64,000 nt of DNA from Pseudomonas thivervalensis (GTDB lineage Bacteria > Pseudomonadota > Gammaproteobacteria > Pseudomonadales > Pseudomonadaceae), in assembly GCF_001269655.1 (NCBI RefSeq), contig NZ_LHVE01000007.1:744001-808000 (forward strand). The letters are read 5' to 3'. Below are positions 43,961-54,200 of this stretch, one piece after another. The notes under the pieces were generated by a model. The model had not been told where the DNA came from. It saw only the letters and a list, made by a program, of their open reading frames with translations, and did no database searches. Position 1 is the stretch's first letter; each line of letters begins with the position of its first letter. A program made the position numbers and the translations under genes.

Positions 43961-45669
43961 GGGCAAGTCTCCGGGAGGCGCGCCCACAGGGCCAGCGTGT
44001 GGTCGTCGGGTAACTGGTCGGGCAGTTCAAGGTTCAAGGCCGGTTCTTCGAGGTGCGCGGCCAGTGCCGCGCGGCTCAAGCGGCGGGTGGGCACCTGGGC
44101 AACGAAGACGCGATGGCCCAGGCGCGACAGTGGGTGACCGGCGGCGGGCAGGCTGCGGTTGCCCTGGAATCCGCTCCTGGCCAGTGCGGTTTGCCACTGG
44201 GTGAGGTTCAGGAAGGTGGTGCTGCTGAGCTGACGTTCATCGTCGGCCTGGTTGAGCATGAAGGCCTGGGAGGCCATCACCCAGAATTCCTCTTGCGTGG
44301 GTTCGCTGAACACCAGCCAGCCGCCGGGCTTGAGCAAGGCGAGCAAGGTCGCCAGGGAGCGCTCGGTAGCGCGGGCGGCATTGAGCACGCCACCGGCGAT
44401 GATCAGGTCCCAGCTCTGGCTGCGGTAACCCTGGGCCAGGGCCGGGCGGTCGATGTCGAACACGCCGTGACGGACCCACGGCCAGTCTCGCAGACGCTCG
44501 GCGGCCTGCTCGCTGAAATAGCGCGACACGTCGGTACACAGGTAGTCCACCACAGCGTCGGCCAAGGCCGGCAGCACCGCCTGGGTGGTCGAGCCGGTGC
44601 CGGCACCGACTTCGAGCACGCGCAACGGCACACCGGTCGACTGGCGTGCCGCCCAGGCTCCGACCCAGTGGGCTACGGCGCGGTGCTGGTACTGGGCCGC
44701 CAGGCTTTCGCGGTACAACGCCGCCGCGCGTTCGGTGCGTCCTTCGGGAAACAACAGATGCACAGCCGCACAGTCGCCGCGCATCAGCGCCGGTAATTGA
44801 CGGGCGTTGTCTCGGGCATAGTCGAGGGTGCCGCTGCCGCCGGTATTGCGCGCCCAGTCCAGGGTCAGTTGCGTCCAGATACCTTCGAGGGCTTCGTCGC
44901 TCCAGGTGTTCGCGTCAAGGGTGGGCTGCAATCGGGTGCCTTCGCGGCGCAACAGTCCTTGCTCCTGCAACGCGTCCAGCCAACGCGCGATCAATGGCCG
45001 ATGACCCGGCGCGATGCCCCCATGGGCCAGGCCCTGGGCGACATCGTTCAACGGGGCGGGCAACAGGCCGCAATGGTCCAGGCCGTTGAGCATCGACAGC
45101 AGCGCGGCATGGCCCAGCCGATCATTGAGCCGTACCGCTTCGACGAGTCGCTCGGAGGAAAACTGTCGGTCGAGGGCCGCTTCGGTAGCATCGAGGTGAT
45201 CCTCGACCCATGCGGCCTTGCAGGGGTGAGGTACGGCGAACAAGGTCTGGCCGTGCAACGCGACGCTGCTCACGTCGGGATGCCCAAGGGCCCGCTCGCG
45301 CCAGCGTTGCTGCTCGATCTTGACGCTGGCCAGGTCGCGCCAATCCCCGAGGGCATTCGTAAACCCCTGGACGCAGCAATTGAGCTGTGCCGCCGCGCGC
45401 TCGGCAAGTTGCCAGTCGTCTGGTTGCGCCGTGATGAACAGAACCTGTTCCAGGTAGCTCAGGTCGGTCAATGGCAAGGCGGGGAAGTCCAACAGCCGTT
45501 CCAGCTGTTCGGCGTTCATGACTGCCACGGCGGGGCGCTGGCGTTCGATGACCGCCAACAGCCGTGCCGGGGAACCCTGATGAACGCCCAGCTCGGTCAG
45601 GGCCGGTAAATGCCAGGGGAACGTGCCGGCGGCTAGCTCAACCAGCAGGATGTCAACGTGCAGCGTCAT
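43957..45669 (-). CDS. Free-standing NRPS-type methyltransferase with degenerate adenylation remnant
   Basis: 570 aa from an ATG at 45669 overlapping the previous stop; the frame is open to 45783 but the extra 38 residues are upstream-gene translation. Residues ~330-520 form a SAM-methyltransferase domain (LRVLEVGAGTGSTTQAVLPAL, YLCTDVSRYFSEQA, WDLIIAGGVLNA, LLKPGGWLVFSEPT). The block preceding it (RPLIARWLDALQEQGLL) also parallels the MT insert of the 1824-aa NRPS. The first ~200 residues resemble a decayed adenylation domain (end of A-core, then a PDVSSVALHGQTLF segment like A8). I infer descent from an NRPS embedded domain, now acting in trans. Confidence 0.8.
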   Translation of the reverse strand: MTLHVDILLVELAAGTFPWHLPALTELGVHQGSPARLLAVIERQRPAVAVMNAEQLERLLDFPALPLTDLSYLEQVLFITAQPDDWQLAERAAAQLNCCVQGFTNALGDWRDLASVKIEQQRWRERALGHPDVSSVALHGQTLFAVPHPCKAAWVEDHLDATEAALDRQFSSERLVEAVRLNDRLGHAALLSMLNGLDHCGLLPAPLNDVAQGLAHGGIAPGHRPLIARWLDALQEQGLLRREGTRLQPTLDANTWSDEALEGIWTQLTLDWARNTGGSGTLDYARDNARQLPALMRGDCAAVHLLFPEGRTERAAALYRESLAAQYQHRAVAHWVGAWAARQSTGVPLRVLEVGAGTGSTTQAVLPALADAVVDYLCTDVSRYFSEQAAERLRDWPWVRHGVFDIDRPALAQGYRSQSWDLIIAGGVLNAARATERSLATLLALLKPGGWLVFSEPTQEEFWVMASQAFMLNQADDERQLSSTTFLNLTQWQTALARSGFQGNRSLPAAGHPLSRLGHRVFVAQVPTRRLSRAALAAHLEEPALNLELPDQLPDDHTLALWARLPETCP

Positions 45670-46700
45670 CTTGAAACTCCTACGGCGTGAAACAAACGTT
45701 GCCCGGCGGCCGCCAGCGGGTCGGTGGCCGCGGGCCAGACTTCGAGTAATTGGAAACCCTGGGCCTGCAAGGCCTGGCGCCATGCATCAGGCGGGATGAA
45801 CACTTCATCGGTATCGCGCAGCGGCGCATCGGCGGGCGGTGACAGCAGCAGGTGCATGAAGGTCAGCATCGCCGGGTTGTCGGCGATGGACTCACTGAAC
45901 AACAAGCTTGCGCCGTCCCTCAGGCAGGCGCGTATCTGCCCAAGGCTGCGGGGCAAGTCGCGGGCGTTGTGCAGGGCGTTGCCAGCGACCACCAGGTCCT
46001 GGCTGCAGGCCTCGATGCCTTGCTCGGCGAAGTCCCGGTCCAAGTCGAGCAAGCCGACGCGCAACCCCGGTTCCAGGCGAAACTCACGCTGGGCTGCGCC
46101 GGTGAACAGCGGACTGATGTCGGTAAAGCGATAATCCTTTTCGCGTGCTTGCAACGCTGCCAGCACGGCGCGGGTGGTGCAGGCCGCGCCACCGCCCAAC
46201 TCCAACACCCGCAGCACATCGCCGTGGGCACTGACTTCGCCCGCCCGTGCGGCGAGGGCTTGATTGATCGCTGCGGTGAAGTGGTTGCGCTGATAGGCAC
46301 CCAGCACCGTGACGGGGTCACCCGATTGCAACAGCAACGGTGCCAGGGCGAGTTGATCGCGCAACAGGTCGGGCAGGCACGCGATGACCTGGCGGTGCAG
46401 GGGCGCCATGCTGGCCGGGAAGCCCAGTTCGGCGTACAGCCCGGGCAGGTTTTCGACCGCAGCCGTGGGTGGTATGCCTTGCCAGGCGAGGCGTTCAGCG
46501 TCTTCGCCCAAGGCACCGGCGCGGGTCAGCGCCGCCAGCCAGCGCCGCACGATCCAGGCATGGCGGGGGGCCGTGCCCAAGGCCTGGTTGATCTGCCCGG
46601 CGCTGCGCCAGACCCGCAAGGGCAAGGCCTGGGTGTGCAGCAGCACTTGGGCCATCACCCCCAGGCTGACGTGTTCAAGCGCATTCAGGGCGTTGTTCAT
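45666..46700 (-). CDS. Second free-standing NRPS-type methyltransferase
   Basis: 344 aa from an ATG at 46700 overlapping the previous stop. N-terminal winged-helix-like region (PRHAWIVRRWLAALTRAGAL) and AYQRNHFTAAINQALA match, block by block, the embedded MT domain of the downstream-module NRPS (PRHHWLVRRWLGSLCEAG; RYNNHSIAALINRLA). SAM motif: VLELGGGAACTTRAVLAAL, followed by FTDISPLF. It has no adenylation remnant. Motif I is slightly degenerate, so activity as methyltransferase versus epimerase-like is open. Confidence 0.8.
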   Translation of the reverse strand: MNNALNALEHVSLGVMAQVLLHTQALPLRVWRSAGQINQALGTAPRHAWIVRRWLAALTRAGALGEDAERLAWQGIPPTAAVENLPGLYAELGFPASMAPLHRQVIACLPDLLRDQLALAPLLLQSGDPVTVLGAYQRNHFTAAINQALAARAGEVSAHGDVLRVLELGGGAACTTRAVLAALQAREKDYRFTDISPLFTGAAQREFRLEPGLRVGLLDLDRDFAEQGIEACSQDLVVAGNALHNARDLPRSLGQIRACLRDGASLLFSESIADNPAMLTFMHLLLSPPADAPLRDTDEVFIPPDAWRQALQAQGFQLLEVWPAATDPLAAAGQRLFHAVGVSR

Positions 46701-47800
46701 AGGCAACCTTCTTCAACGGTGTGCAGGTGATCGAGCGGGCCGGGCAGCAGGTTCAGGGCACGGATCGCCGAGGTGCGTTGCAGGCGTTCAAGGCTGGCGG
46801 CGGGTGGCAGCGCCTGGGCGGCGTAATGGCAGCCGGCACTGATTTCACCGTTCGCCACGCTGAGCACCGTGGCGGCAGCCATTGCACCGGTCAGCGCTGC
46901 GTTGCCGGCGCCGCTGAGCACCAGACTGCGGGTGCGCGCCTGGCCGTCCCACCGCCCGTCGAGTTGCAGCAGCAACGTGACGAAGGGCGCCTGGCCGCTG
47001 AGGTCCAGCCGGCTGGCCTCGCACAAGCGCTGCACCGCATCGACGCGCGGTAGGCTGTGGGCCAGGTCCAGCGCCTTGAGCACATGCCCGTCGGTGATCA
47101 CGTTGAACCATTGGCCGACGTTCAAGCGCAGGTCCATGGCCAGGCATTCGCCTTCCCGGTTCAAATAGGGCAGCAGGTGAACCTGACCGGGGAAACACGG
47201 CAGCAGCACGTCCCGGCTGCGGCGCAGCGCCCGGCTGCAACGACCGTTGCGCCACGCCGCCAGGGGTTCGCTGGTGCCGTCCACCGCCCCCTGCAGAAAG
47301 TCGTCGGCAGCCACCGTGGTGAAATGGTCACGCAGGCCGAAATAACTGGTCAGTCCCTGGACCTCAGAGAAGGCCTGCTCGGCCAGCCAACGTGGCAGCA
47401 AGCCGGTAAGCCCCGGTTGCAGGCCGGCACCGAGGACGGCGCAACGGTTGTGCCACTGGCTCGTTTCAAGCGTCACCTCGCCGGCCGCATCCACGTAATG
47501 CGCATCGGTTTGCAACGCCGCCCGGGCGGCACGGTCCGCCAATCGCCAGGAGGGGCCGGCGCAGTTGAGCAGCACGTCGCAGCCGTGGGCGAACCTGGCC
47601 AGGGCGGGAGCGTCATTGAAGTCCACCGCTGCCCAGTGCAGGCGTGCGTCGGGCCATTGCCGCTGGAGCGATGCCAGGCAGCGCGCGCCGTTGCGTGAGT
47701 CACGCCCGCCCAGGCGCAGTTCGTTCACGCCCAAGCTCAACAGCGCCCGAGCGCTGGCCAGGCCGACATCGCCACTGGCACCCAGCACCCCGATCAGCAT
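46697..47800 (-). CDS. Saccharopine-dehydrogenase-like NAD(P) oxidoreductase
   Basis: 367 aa. Rossmann start LIGVLGASGDVGLASARALLSLG, then DVLLNCAGPSWRLADRAARAAL and HYVDAAGEVTLE, the pattern of saccharopine-dehydrogenase-like reductases. It has no counterpart in the pyochelin or yersiniabactin operons. It overlaps the ABC gene by 7 bases and the methyltransferase by 4, which ties it to this pathway. It might reduce an imine or carbonyl, or release an aldehyde; the step is unknown. Confidence 0.82.
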   Translation of the reverse strand: MLIGVLGASGDVGLASARALLSLGVNELRLGGRDSRNGARCLASLQRQWPDARLHWAAVDFNDAPALARFAHGCDVLLNCAGPSWRLADRAARAALQTDAHYVDAAGEVTLETSQWHNRCAVLGAGLQPGLTGLLPRWLAEQAFSEVQGLTSYFGLRDHFTTVAADDFLQGAVDGTSEPLAAWRNGRCSRALRRSRDVLLPCFPGQVHLLPYLNREGECLAMDLRLNVGQWFNVITDGHVLKALDLAHSLPRVDAVQRLCEASRLDLSGQAPFVTLLLQLDGRWDGQARTRSLVLSGAGNAALTGAMAAATVLSVANGEISAGCHYAAQALPPAASLERLQRTSAIRALNLLPGPLDHLHTVEEGCL

Positions 47801-49539
47801 GGCTGGGCCCGCGCATTCAGGCGCCAGCCGCCGGCACGCTGGCGATCACGCCAGAACCCGCTGTAACGCCCGTCGAGGGCCAGCAGTTGCGCGTGAGTAC
47901 CTGCTTCCACCAGGCGACCCTGGTCCAGCACCAGAATCTGGTCGGCGGCCATGATGGTCGGCAAGCGATGGGCGATGATCAATACCGTTGAAGTTTGCTT
48001 CAGGCTGCGAATCGCCGCTTGTACAAAGGCTTCGTTCTGGGGATCGAGGGCGGCAGTGGCTTCATCCAACAGCACGATCGGCGCGCGCTTGAGCAAGGCC
48101 CTGGCCAGGGACACCCGCTGGCGTTCGCCGCCGGACAGTGACGCGCCGCCTTCGCCCACCGGGGTGTGCCAGCCCTGGGGCAGGCGTGCGACGATTTCGT
48201 CGACGCCGGCCAGCCGCGCCGCTTCAGCCACCTGCTGCGCACTGGCGTCCGGCCTGCCGACGCGGATATTGGCTTCGAGGCTGTCGTCGAACAGGTAGAC
48301 GTCCTGCATCACCAGCGACAGTTGCGCCATCAAGGCTTCGTTGGACAGTTCGCGCACATCGACGCCGCCGACCTTGACGCGGCCTTCGCTCGCATCGAAA
48401 AACCGCATGAGCAGGCGCGTGACGGTGGTCTTGCCCGAGCCCGAGGCGCCGACAATCGCCGTCATCGAATGGGCCGCTGCCGTGAAGGTCAGGTCGCGCA
48501 GCACCGTCGGGCCGCTGGCGTAGGCGAAGCTGACGTGTTCGAAGGCAAAGCTGCCGGGGGCGGTCAACGCTTGGCTGACAGCGGGTTGCGGCAATGGCGA
48601 CTCACGCAGGATGTCGACCAGTTGGTCGAGGTCATTAGCAGCCATGCGCAACAGGCCGCTGCGTGCCGCCGCCTCGGCCAGTGGCCCGACAAATCGGGCC
48701 GCCAGGGCGAGCAGGGCGACCAGCTGAATGGCGTCGATATCGCCTCGGACGGCCAGGGCGATGCCCACGCCCACCAGCAGCGCAAAGGCCAATTGCACGG
48801 TCAGGCCGCCGGCCAGCAGTTTGGGAAAGGTCTGGGCCAACATCGAACCACCGGCCTGTTTCTGCGCCAGGTTGGCTGCTTGCAAGGGCGCGTAACCGTC
48901 CTGGGTCCGGCCAAAGGCGCGCAGCACGTGCTGGTAGCGGGCGAACTCGACCACGCGGTTACCGGCCCGGGTCGCGGCGGCTTCGACCCGGGCGTCGTTA
49001 CGGCCAATGGCGGCGGCGGACCCGTGGTGAGTGAAGTAGATCAGCGGCGCGCACAGCACCGCGGTCAGGCCCAGGCGCCAGTCGAAGATGAATAAGGTCA
49101 GCGCAACCGTGGCCGGCACCACCACCCCGGACACCACCGGCCCCAGGTAATGGGCGAACAGGCCGGTGACCATCAACGTGCCGCTGGTGGCGCTGCGCGA
49201 CAGGCGTCCGACCTTCTCCGAGTTGAACCAGCCCAGGGGCAGGCTGGCCAAGTGTCGACCGAGGCGATCATGCAAGGTGGTCAACACCACCAGCGCGAGG
49301 GCAAAGCCCTTCATCGCCTGTTGGTAATGGGCGATACACGTCAGCACGGCCATCGCCGCCAGGCCGGCCAGCCAAACCATCGCCCTGGGTAGATCACCGG
49401 CAAACAGCGTGTGCAGGATCGGCACCAGCAACGCCACGGCCAGGCCTTGCAGCACGGCGCTGGTCACCAGCCACGCGAGGTATCGGTAGAGGCGGGCGGC
49501 ATGCGCCGGCCCCAGTAACGTAACAAGACTGCGGATCAC
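47794..49539 (-). CDS. ABC half-transporter (PchI/YbtQ-like)
   Basis: 581 aa from a GTG at 49539 overlapping the preceding stop (GTGA). Six-helix membrane domain (residues ~20-300) then an ATPase domain: Walker A AIVGASGSGKTTVTRL, Q-loop, signature LSGGERQRVSLARALL, Walker B IVLLDEATAALD, H-loop IAHRLPTI. It likely pairs with the other half-transporter (49536-51275). YbtP/YbtQ import ferric siderophore, while PchH/PchI export or import is unsettled. Confidence 0.93.
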   Translation of the reverse strand: MIRSLVTLLGPAHAARLYRYLAWLVTSAVLQGLAVALLVPILHTLFAGDLPRAMVWLAGLAAMAVLTCIAHYQQAMKGFALALVVLTTLHDRLGRHLASLPLGWFNSEKVGRLSRSATSGTLMVTGLFAHYLGPVVSGVVVPATVALTLFIFDWRLGLTAVLCAPLIYFTHHGSAAAIGRNDARVEAAATRAGNRVVEFARYQHVLRAFGRTQDGYAPLQAANLAQKQAGGSMLAQTFPKLLAGGLTVQLAFALLVGVGIALAVRGDIDAIQLVALLALAARFVGPLAEAAARSGLLRMAANDLDQLVDILRESPLPQPAVSQALTAPGSFAFEHVSFAYASGPTVLRDLTFTAAAHSMTAIVGASGSGKTTVTRLLMRFFDASEGRVKVGGVDVRELSNEALMAQLSLVMQDVYLFDDSLEANIRVGRPDASAQQVAEAARLAGVDEIVARLPQGWHTPVGEGGASLSGGERQRVSLARALLKRAPIVLLDEATAALDPQNEAFVQAAIRSLKQTSTVLIIAHRLPTIMAADQILVLDQGRLVEAGTHAQLLALDGRYSGFWRDRQRAGGWRLNARAQPC

Positions 49540-51275
49540 AGGGACATCTCCAGCTCGGGAACGGAGTGCTTGGCGCCGGCGCGCCATAGCTGGGCATAGG
49601 CGCCGTTGGCCTGAAGCAGGGATTCGTGACGGCCGCTTTCAAGCACGCGGCCCTGATCGAGGACGACGATCTGGTCGACACCGCTGATGCTGGCCAGGCG
49701 GTGCGCGATCACCAGCACCGTGCGGCCCCGGGCCAAGGCCGACAGGGCGTCCTGGATCAGCGCTTCGGATTCGGGGTCGGCGTGGGAGGTGGCCTCGTCG
49801 AGGATCAGCACCGGCGTGTCGGCCAGCAACGTACGGGCAATGGACAGGCGTTGCGCTTCACCGCCAGAGAAAATCGCGTCTTCGCCGATCACCGACTGAT
49901 AGCCACGGGGCAGGGCCTGGATGCGCGAGTGAATCTGCGCCGAGCGGGCCGCCATCTCCATCGCTGCATCACTGGCCTCGGGGCGGCCCAGGCGCAGGTT
50001 ATCGGCCACCGTCCCGTGGACCAATTGCGCGTCCTGCAAGACAAAACCGACCTGCCGATACAACTGGCGCGGATCGATCTCCCGCACATCGACGCCGCCC
50101 ACCCGCACGCACCCAGCCTTGACGTCGTGAAAACGCGGCACCAGTTTGGCCAAGGTCGATTTGCCCGCACCGGACGCGCCGACCAGGGCGGTCACGCTGC
50201 CGGCAGGGCAGTGGAGGTCGACGCCGTTGAGGATCGGGTGCTCGGGGTCGTAGCCGAACTGCACCTGTTCAAAGGTGATGTCGCTGCCCAAGGGCTGCTT
50301 GCCCTCGTTGGGCGCGGGCAGTTCTTCGACCTTGAGCAGCGTTTCGATGCGGTCGGCAGCCGCCAGGGCAGTGCGTTGGGCGGTCAGGCTCTGATTGATC
50401 ACCAACAGCGACTGTGGAATCACCACCGCCACCAAGGTCTCGGCGAACAATTGCAGCGGCGTGATCCAGCCTTCGGCCACCAACAGGCTGCCCACCCCCA
50501 GGCTCACCAGCAGAATCACCGGGACGCTCAAGGCCATCGAGGACAACGCTTCCAGGCGCAACAGCGGCTTGACCCAACCGGCGTATTGCTCGCTGAACTG
50601 GTTGACCGCCTGTTGGTAGCTGCGATGGGCCTGGCCCACCTGGCCGAATGCCTTGACCACGGCGATGCCGTGGACGAACTCGACGATCGCCGCGCTGACT
50701 CGGCTCATGCTCTTGTCCAGCAACTGCATCTTCGCGCCGAAGCCACGCATCATCAGGGCGTAGGCCAGCGCATACACCGGCAAGGTCAGCACCGCCAGCA
50801 GCGCCAGGCGCCAGTTCAGCGTGACCAGCCACACCAGTCCCGCCACGGGGGTGACGATGGCCGCGGTGAGTTCCACCGCGTGGTGGGCGACCAGGTGATG
50901 CAGGTCCTCCAGATCGTCCTGCACCACTTTGCGCACCGCGCCCGAGGTGGTCTCGGTGTACCAGCCCAGGGGCACGCGCCCCAGCTTGCGCACCATGGCG
51001 TCGCGCATACTGGCCTGCAGGCGATGGTCCGCCAGGTGGGTCAACCACAGGGCCGCGCCGTTGGCCATCCAGCCCAGGCTCAGGGCGATCACGACCAGCG
51101 CCGCCCAGCGCCACAAGACCTGAGTGTCGACGCTGCCGGCCAGCAGCAACCGGCCCAGCTCGGTCAGGCCGATGAAGGGCACCAGGTTCACCAGCGCGCC
51201 AACTGCGGCAAACACCACACCTATTCGGATCAGGCGGTTGACCGGACGTTTGAGGGTATCCAGGGCGGTGGTCAT
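49536..51275 (-). CDS. ABC half-transporter (PchH/YbtP-like)
   Basis: 579 aa from an ATG at 51275 overlapping the NRPS stop (ATGA). A longer open frame to 51530 has no homologous sequence in its first 85 residues. Exporter-fold membrane domain, then ATPase: Walker A ALVGASGAGKSTLAKL, signature FSGGEAQRLSIARTLL, Walker B VLILDEATSHADP. The ATPase signature is FSGGE rather than LSGGQ, as in its partner's LSGGE. Forms a heterodimer with the next gene product. Confidence 0.93.
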   Translation of the reverse strand: MTTALDTLKRPVNRLIRIGVVFAAVGALVNLVPFIGLTELGRLLLAGSVDTQVLWRWAALVVIALSLGWMANGAALWLTHLADHRLQASMRDAMVRKLGRVPLGWYTETTSGAVRKVVQDDLEDLHHLVAHHAVELTAAIVTPVAGLVWLVTLNWRLALLAVLTLPVYALAYALMMRGFGAKMQLLDKSMSRVSAAIVEFVHGIAVVKAFGQVGQAHRSYQQAVNQFSEQYAGWVKPLLRLEALSSMALSVPVILLVSLGVGSLLVAEGWITPLQLFAETLVAVVIPQSLLVINQSLTAQRTALAAADRIETLLKVEELPAPNEGKQPLGSDITFEQVQFGYDPEHPILNGVDLHCPAGSVTALVGASGAGKSTLAKLVPRFHDVKAGCVRVGGVDVREIDPRQLYRQVGFVLQDAQLVHGTVADNLRLGRPEASDAAMEMAARSAQIHSRIQALPRGYQSVIGEDAIFSGGEAQRLSIARTLLADTPVLILDEATSHADPESEALIQDALSALARGRTVLVIAHRLASISGVDQIVVLDQGRVLESGRHESLLQANGAYAQLWRAGAKHSVPELEMSL

Positions 51276-54200
51276 GAGTTTTTCCGTAGGGCGTCCAGCA
51301 GGTGCGCGGTGACGGTGTGGACGTGGGGCGGTTCGATCACGCTGAAGTGGTTGCCGGGCACATCGATCAACTCGAACCGCCCCAGGCACGCGTCTTCCCA
51401 GAACGGTGCCGCCAGGTGGCCAACGCCGCCGGTGATGCCGAACGATTGCTGCTCCAGGCAGCGCAGGTAGGTCATGTTGCCGAGGAACGGCGGCGGGTCG
51501 AACCGTGCCGCGCGCATGCTGTGGCGGCACACGCGAAACAGCGTCGGCACCAGCTCCGGGCCGATGGGCACCCCGGCCTGGCCCGACGCCAGGCGCGCGT
51601 ACTCGGCCAGACGTTGTTCCTGGCTGCGCGCCGATTGTTGTCGCACCGCCAGCGCCAGGGCTTCCAGGCCCGGGTCGCCGCTCAAGGAGGCCATGGCCCC
51701 GGCCGGCACGCGGCGATTGTCGCGGGCCATCAGCAGGTCGATGGCGCGGTACACGTCGTAGTCTTCGATGTGCGCGCCGAACACGGTTTTCACCGGGTCC
51801 AGGTTCAGGTTGGGTACGAAGATCGCCTCGTAGGCCAGTTCCTCGTCGGTGTCGATGAACATCGGAATGCTGTCGATCAGGCTCAGGTCCACCACGTCCA
51901 TGCCGCGTTCGAGCAAGCGCCGGGCGACCTCGGTGGCGAGCAACCCGCCGAGGCAGTAACCGATCAACTGGAAGCGCTGATGCCCGTCGGCGATCAAGCG
52001 TTCGGCGTAGTCCTGGGCCACGCTTTCGATCAGGCGCTTGGGCTCCAGGGCCAGGTAGCGCTCGGTGTCGGCCACGGCAAAGCCGATCACCGGTCCGGCC
52101 TGTTGCTCGGCCAGGGCATGCCCCAGGTGTTGGAAGTAATCCAGGGTGCCAAGGGCGGCGTGGAACATCACCCGTACCGGGCCGACCTCGCCACCGCCGA
52201 ATGGCACCACCAACGCATTGCTGCTGGATGAACGCTGGGCTTCGCCGCTTACCGCAGTGACGGCTGGCGCGCTTTCGCCGTGGTTGAGCAAGCGCGCCAG
52301 GGCGGCGACATTCGGTTCGTTGAGCATCTGCCGCAGCAGTGTGTCGTAACTCACGCCCTGGGCCTGGGGCAGTTGTTCACGCAACTGACCGGCGACACGG
52401 GCGAGGATCAGTGAGTCGGCGCCTTTTTCGTAGAAACTGTCGTCGACGCCAATCTGCGTCAGTCCCAACGCCTCGGCCCATAGCCGGCACAGCTCGGCGG
52501 TGAGGGGATCGGTCGGCGTGGCCTGGCCCGCGGACACTTGGGCATCCACGGCGGGGCGCAAGCTGGCCAGCCTCTTGCGATCGACCTTGCCGTTGGCGGT
52601 CAATGGCAAGCGGTCGAGCACTTGCAGGTGCGCCGGCAGCATGTATTCGGGCAAGCGTTGCGCCAGGGCGCGGCGCAGGCTGTCGACGTCCAGGCGCTGG
52701 AACCCGGCCTTGAAACGGGCGGCGAACACCTGCATGCCGAGGGCGGCCAGCGGATGATCGGCTTGGGGCAGGGTGGGCAGGCATTCACCGCCCAACGCCT
52801 GGATCCGCGCCTGCCAGGTTTCGGCGTTGTGCAAACCGCTACGGCCCAAGTCGCGATCACCGTTGACCGGGGTCATCATGAAACCCTGGGTCAACAGGAT
52901 CGGCGGCCATTCGCCGGTGGGTTCGCTGAGCACCAACCAGCCGCCGGGGCTGAGCAGTTCGGTAATCTGGCCAAGGGCGTTGTCGATGTCCTTGACGCTG
53001 TTGAGCATGCCGGCACACAACACGACGTCGACGCTGTTGCTGGCCAGCCCTTGGGGCCGAATGTCCTGGTCGATGTCCAGCACGCCGTAGCGCACCCAGG
53101 CGTGCTCGGCAAACCGTTGCTTGGCCGCCGGCAGGAAAAAAGCGGTCATGTCGGTGAACAGGTAATCGACGTCCAAGCCATCGAGCAGGCCGATCACGGG
53201 CGCGCTGGTGGCCCCGGTGCCGGCGCCGATTTCCAGGATGCGCAGCGGCCCGTCGCCGTCATGGTGAGTGGCGAGGCGATTGATCAGGGCCGCGATGCTG
53301 TGATTGTTGTAGCGCGAGACGGCGTCCCCACCGTATAGCTGCAACGCCAGGTCCTGTTGGCCTTGGGGAAACAGCAGGTCGAAGGGGTTGACCTCGCCCT
53401 TGATCAACTGCGGCAATTGCCAGACATGGTTGAGCTGATAGTCGAACAGCGCCTGGCTGCACAGCCCCGAGGCGACCGCCTGTTCCACCCGCCCCCAGGC
53501 CAGCGCCGGCTCGGGTGCCGGTTGCGCCAGGCGATAGCGCGATTGTTCGAGTTGCACCAGGCCCGCCTCGCACAATGAGCCCAGCCAGCGGCGCACCAGC
53601 CAGTGATGGCGCGGCTGAGCCTGCAACGCGCTGAGAATGGCCGGGGCATCGGGTTCGGTCAGCTCGCCGCTGAACAATCCGGCCTTGAGCATCACCTCCA
53701 GCATTGAACTCAACGCCGCGGCACTCAGGTCTGCCTGGTAATCGCGTACCTGTTGGGCGTCAAAGGTGCCGACCTGGTTGTCGGCATAACGATTGATCGT
53801 CGTGAGCAAGGACGCGTCCGGCAGCGGTTTTGGTGTTGTCTGCGCGGCGGTGACAAAGGCCTGTAGGCTGCGCTCGCCGGCGGCATCACCGGTGACCAGG
53901 CTGATTGCGCTGTCCACGCCGGGGGTGGCGAGCAATGCGGCGTCGATCTCACCCAATTCAACGCGATGCCCACGGATTTTCACTTGGCCGTCTTCACGGC
54001 CAAGAAACTCCAGCTCGCCGCCCGGCAGGTAGCGACCCCGATCGCCGGTGCGATACAGACGCTGGCCGTCCACGGGGTGGGCGAAGAACCGTGCTTCGCT
54101 CAGTGCCGGGTCGCCAAGGTAACCCTCGGCCAGGCCGACACCTGTGATGTACAGGTCGCCAGGCACCCAGGTCGGGGCGTCGCGCCATTGGCTGTCGAGC

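Noticed and set aside
51276..51530. N-terminal extension of the first ABC half-transporter
   Set aside because: It would overlap the NRPS thioesterase for 255 bases and is Arg/Pro-rich noise; the ATG at 51275 is the coupled start.
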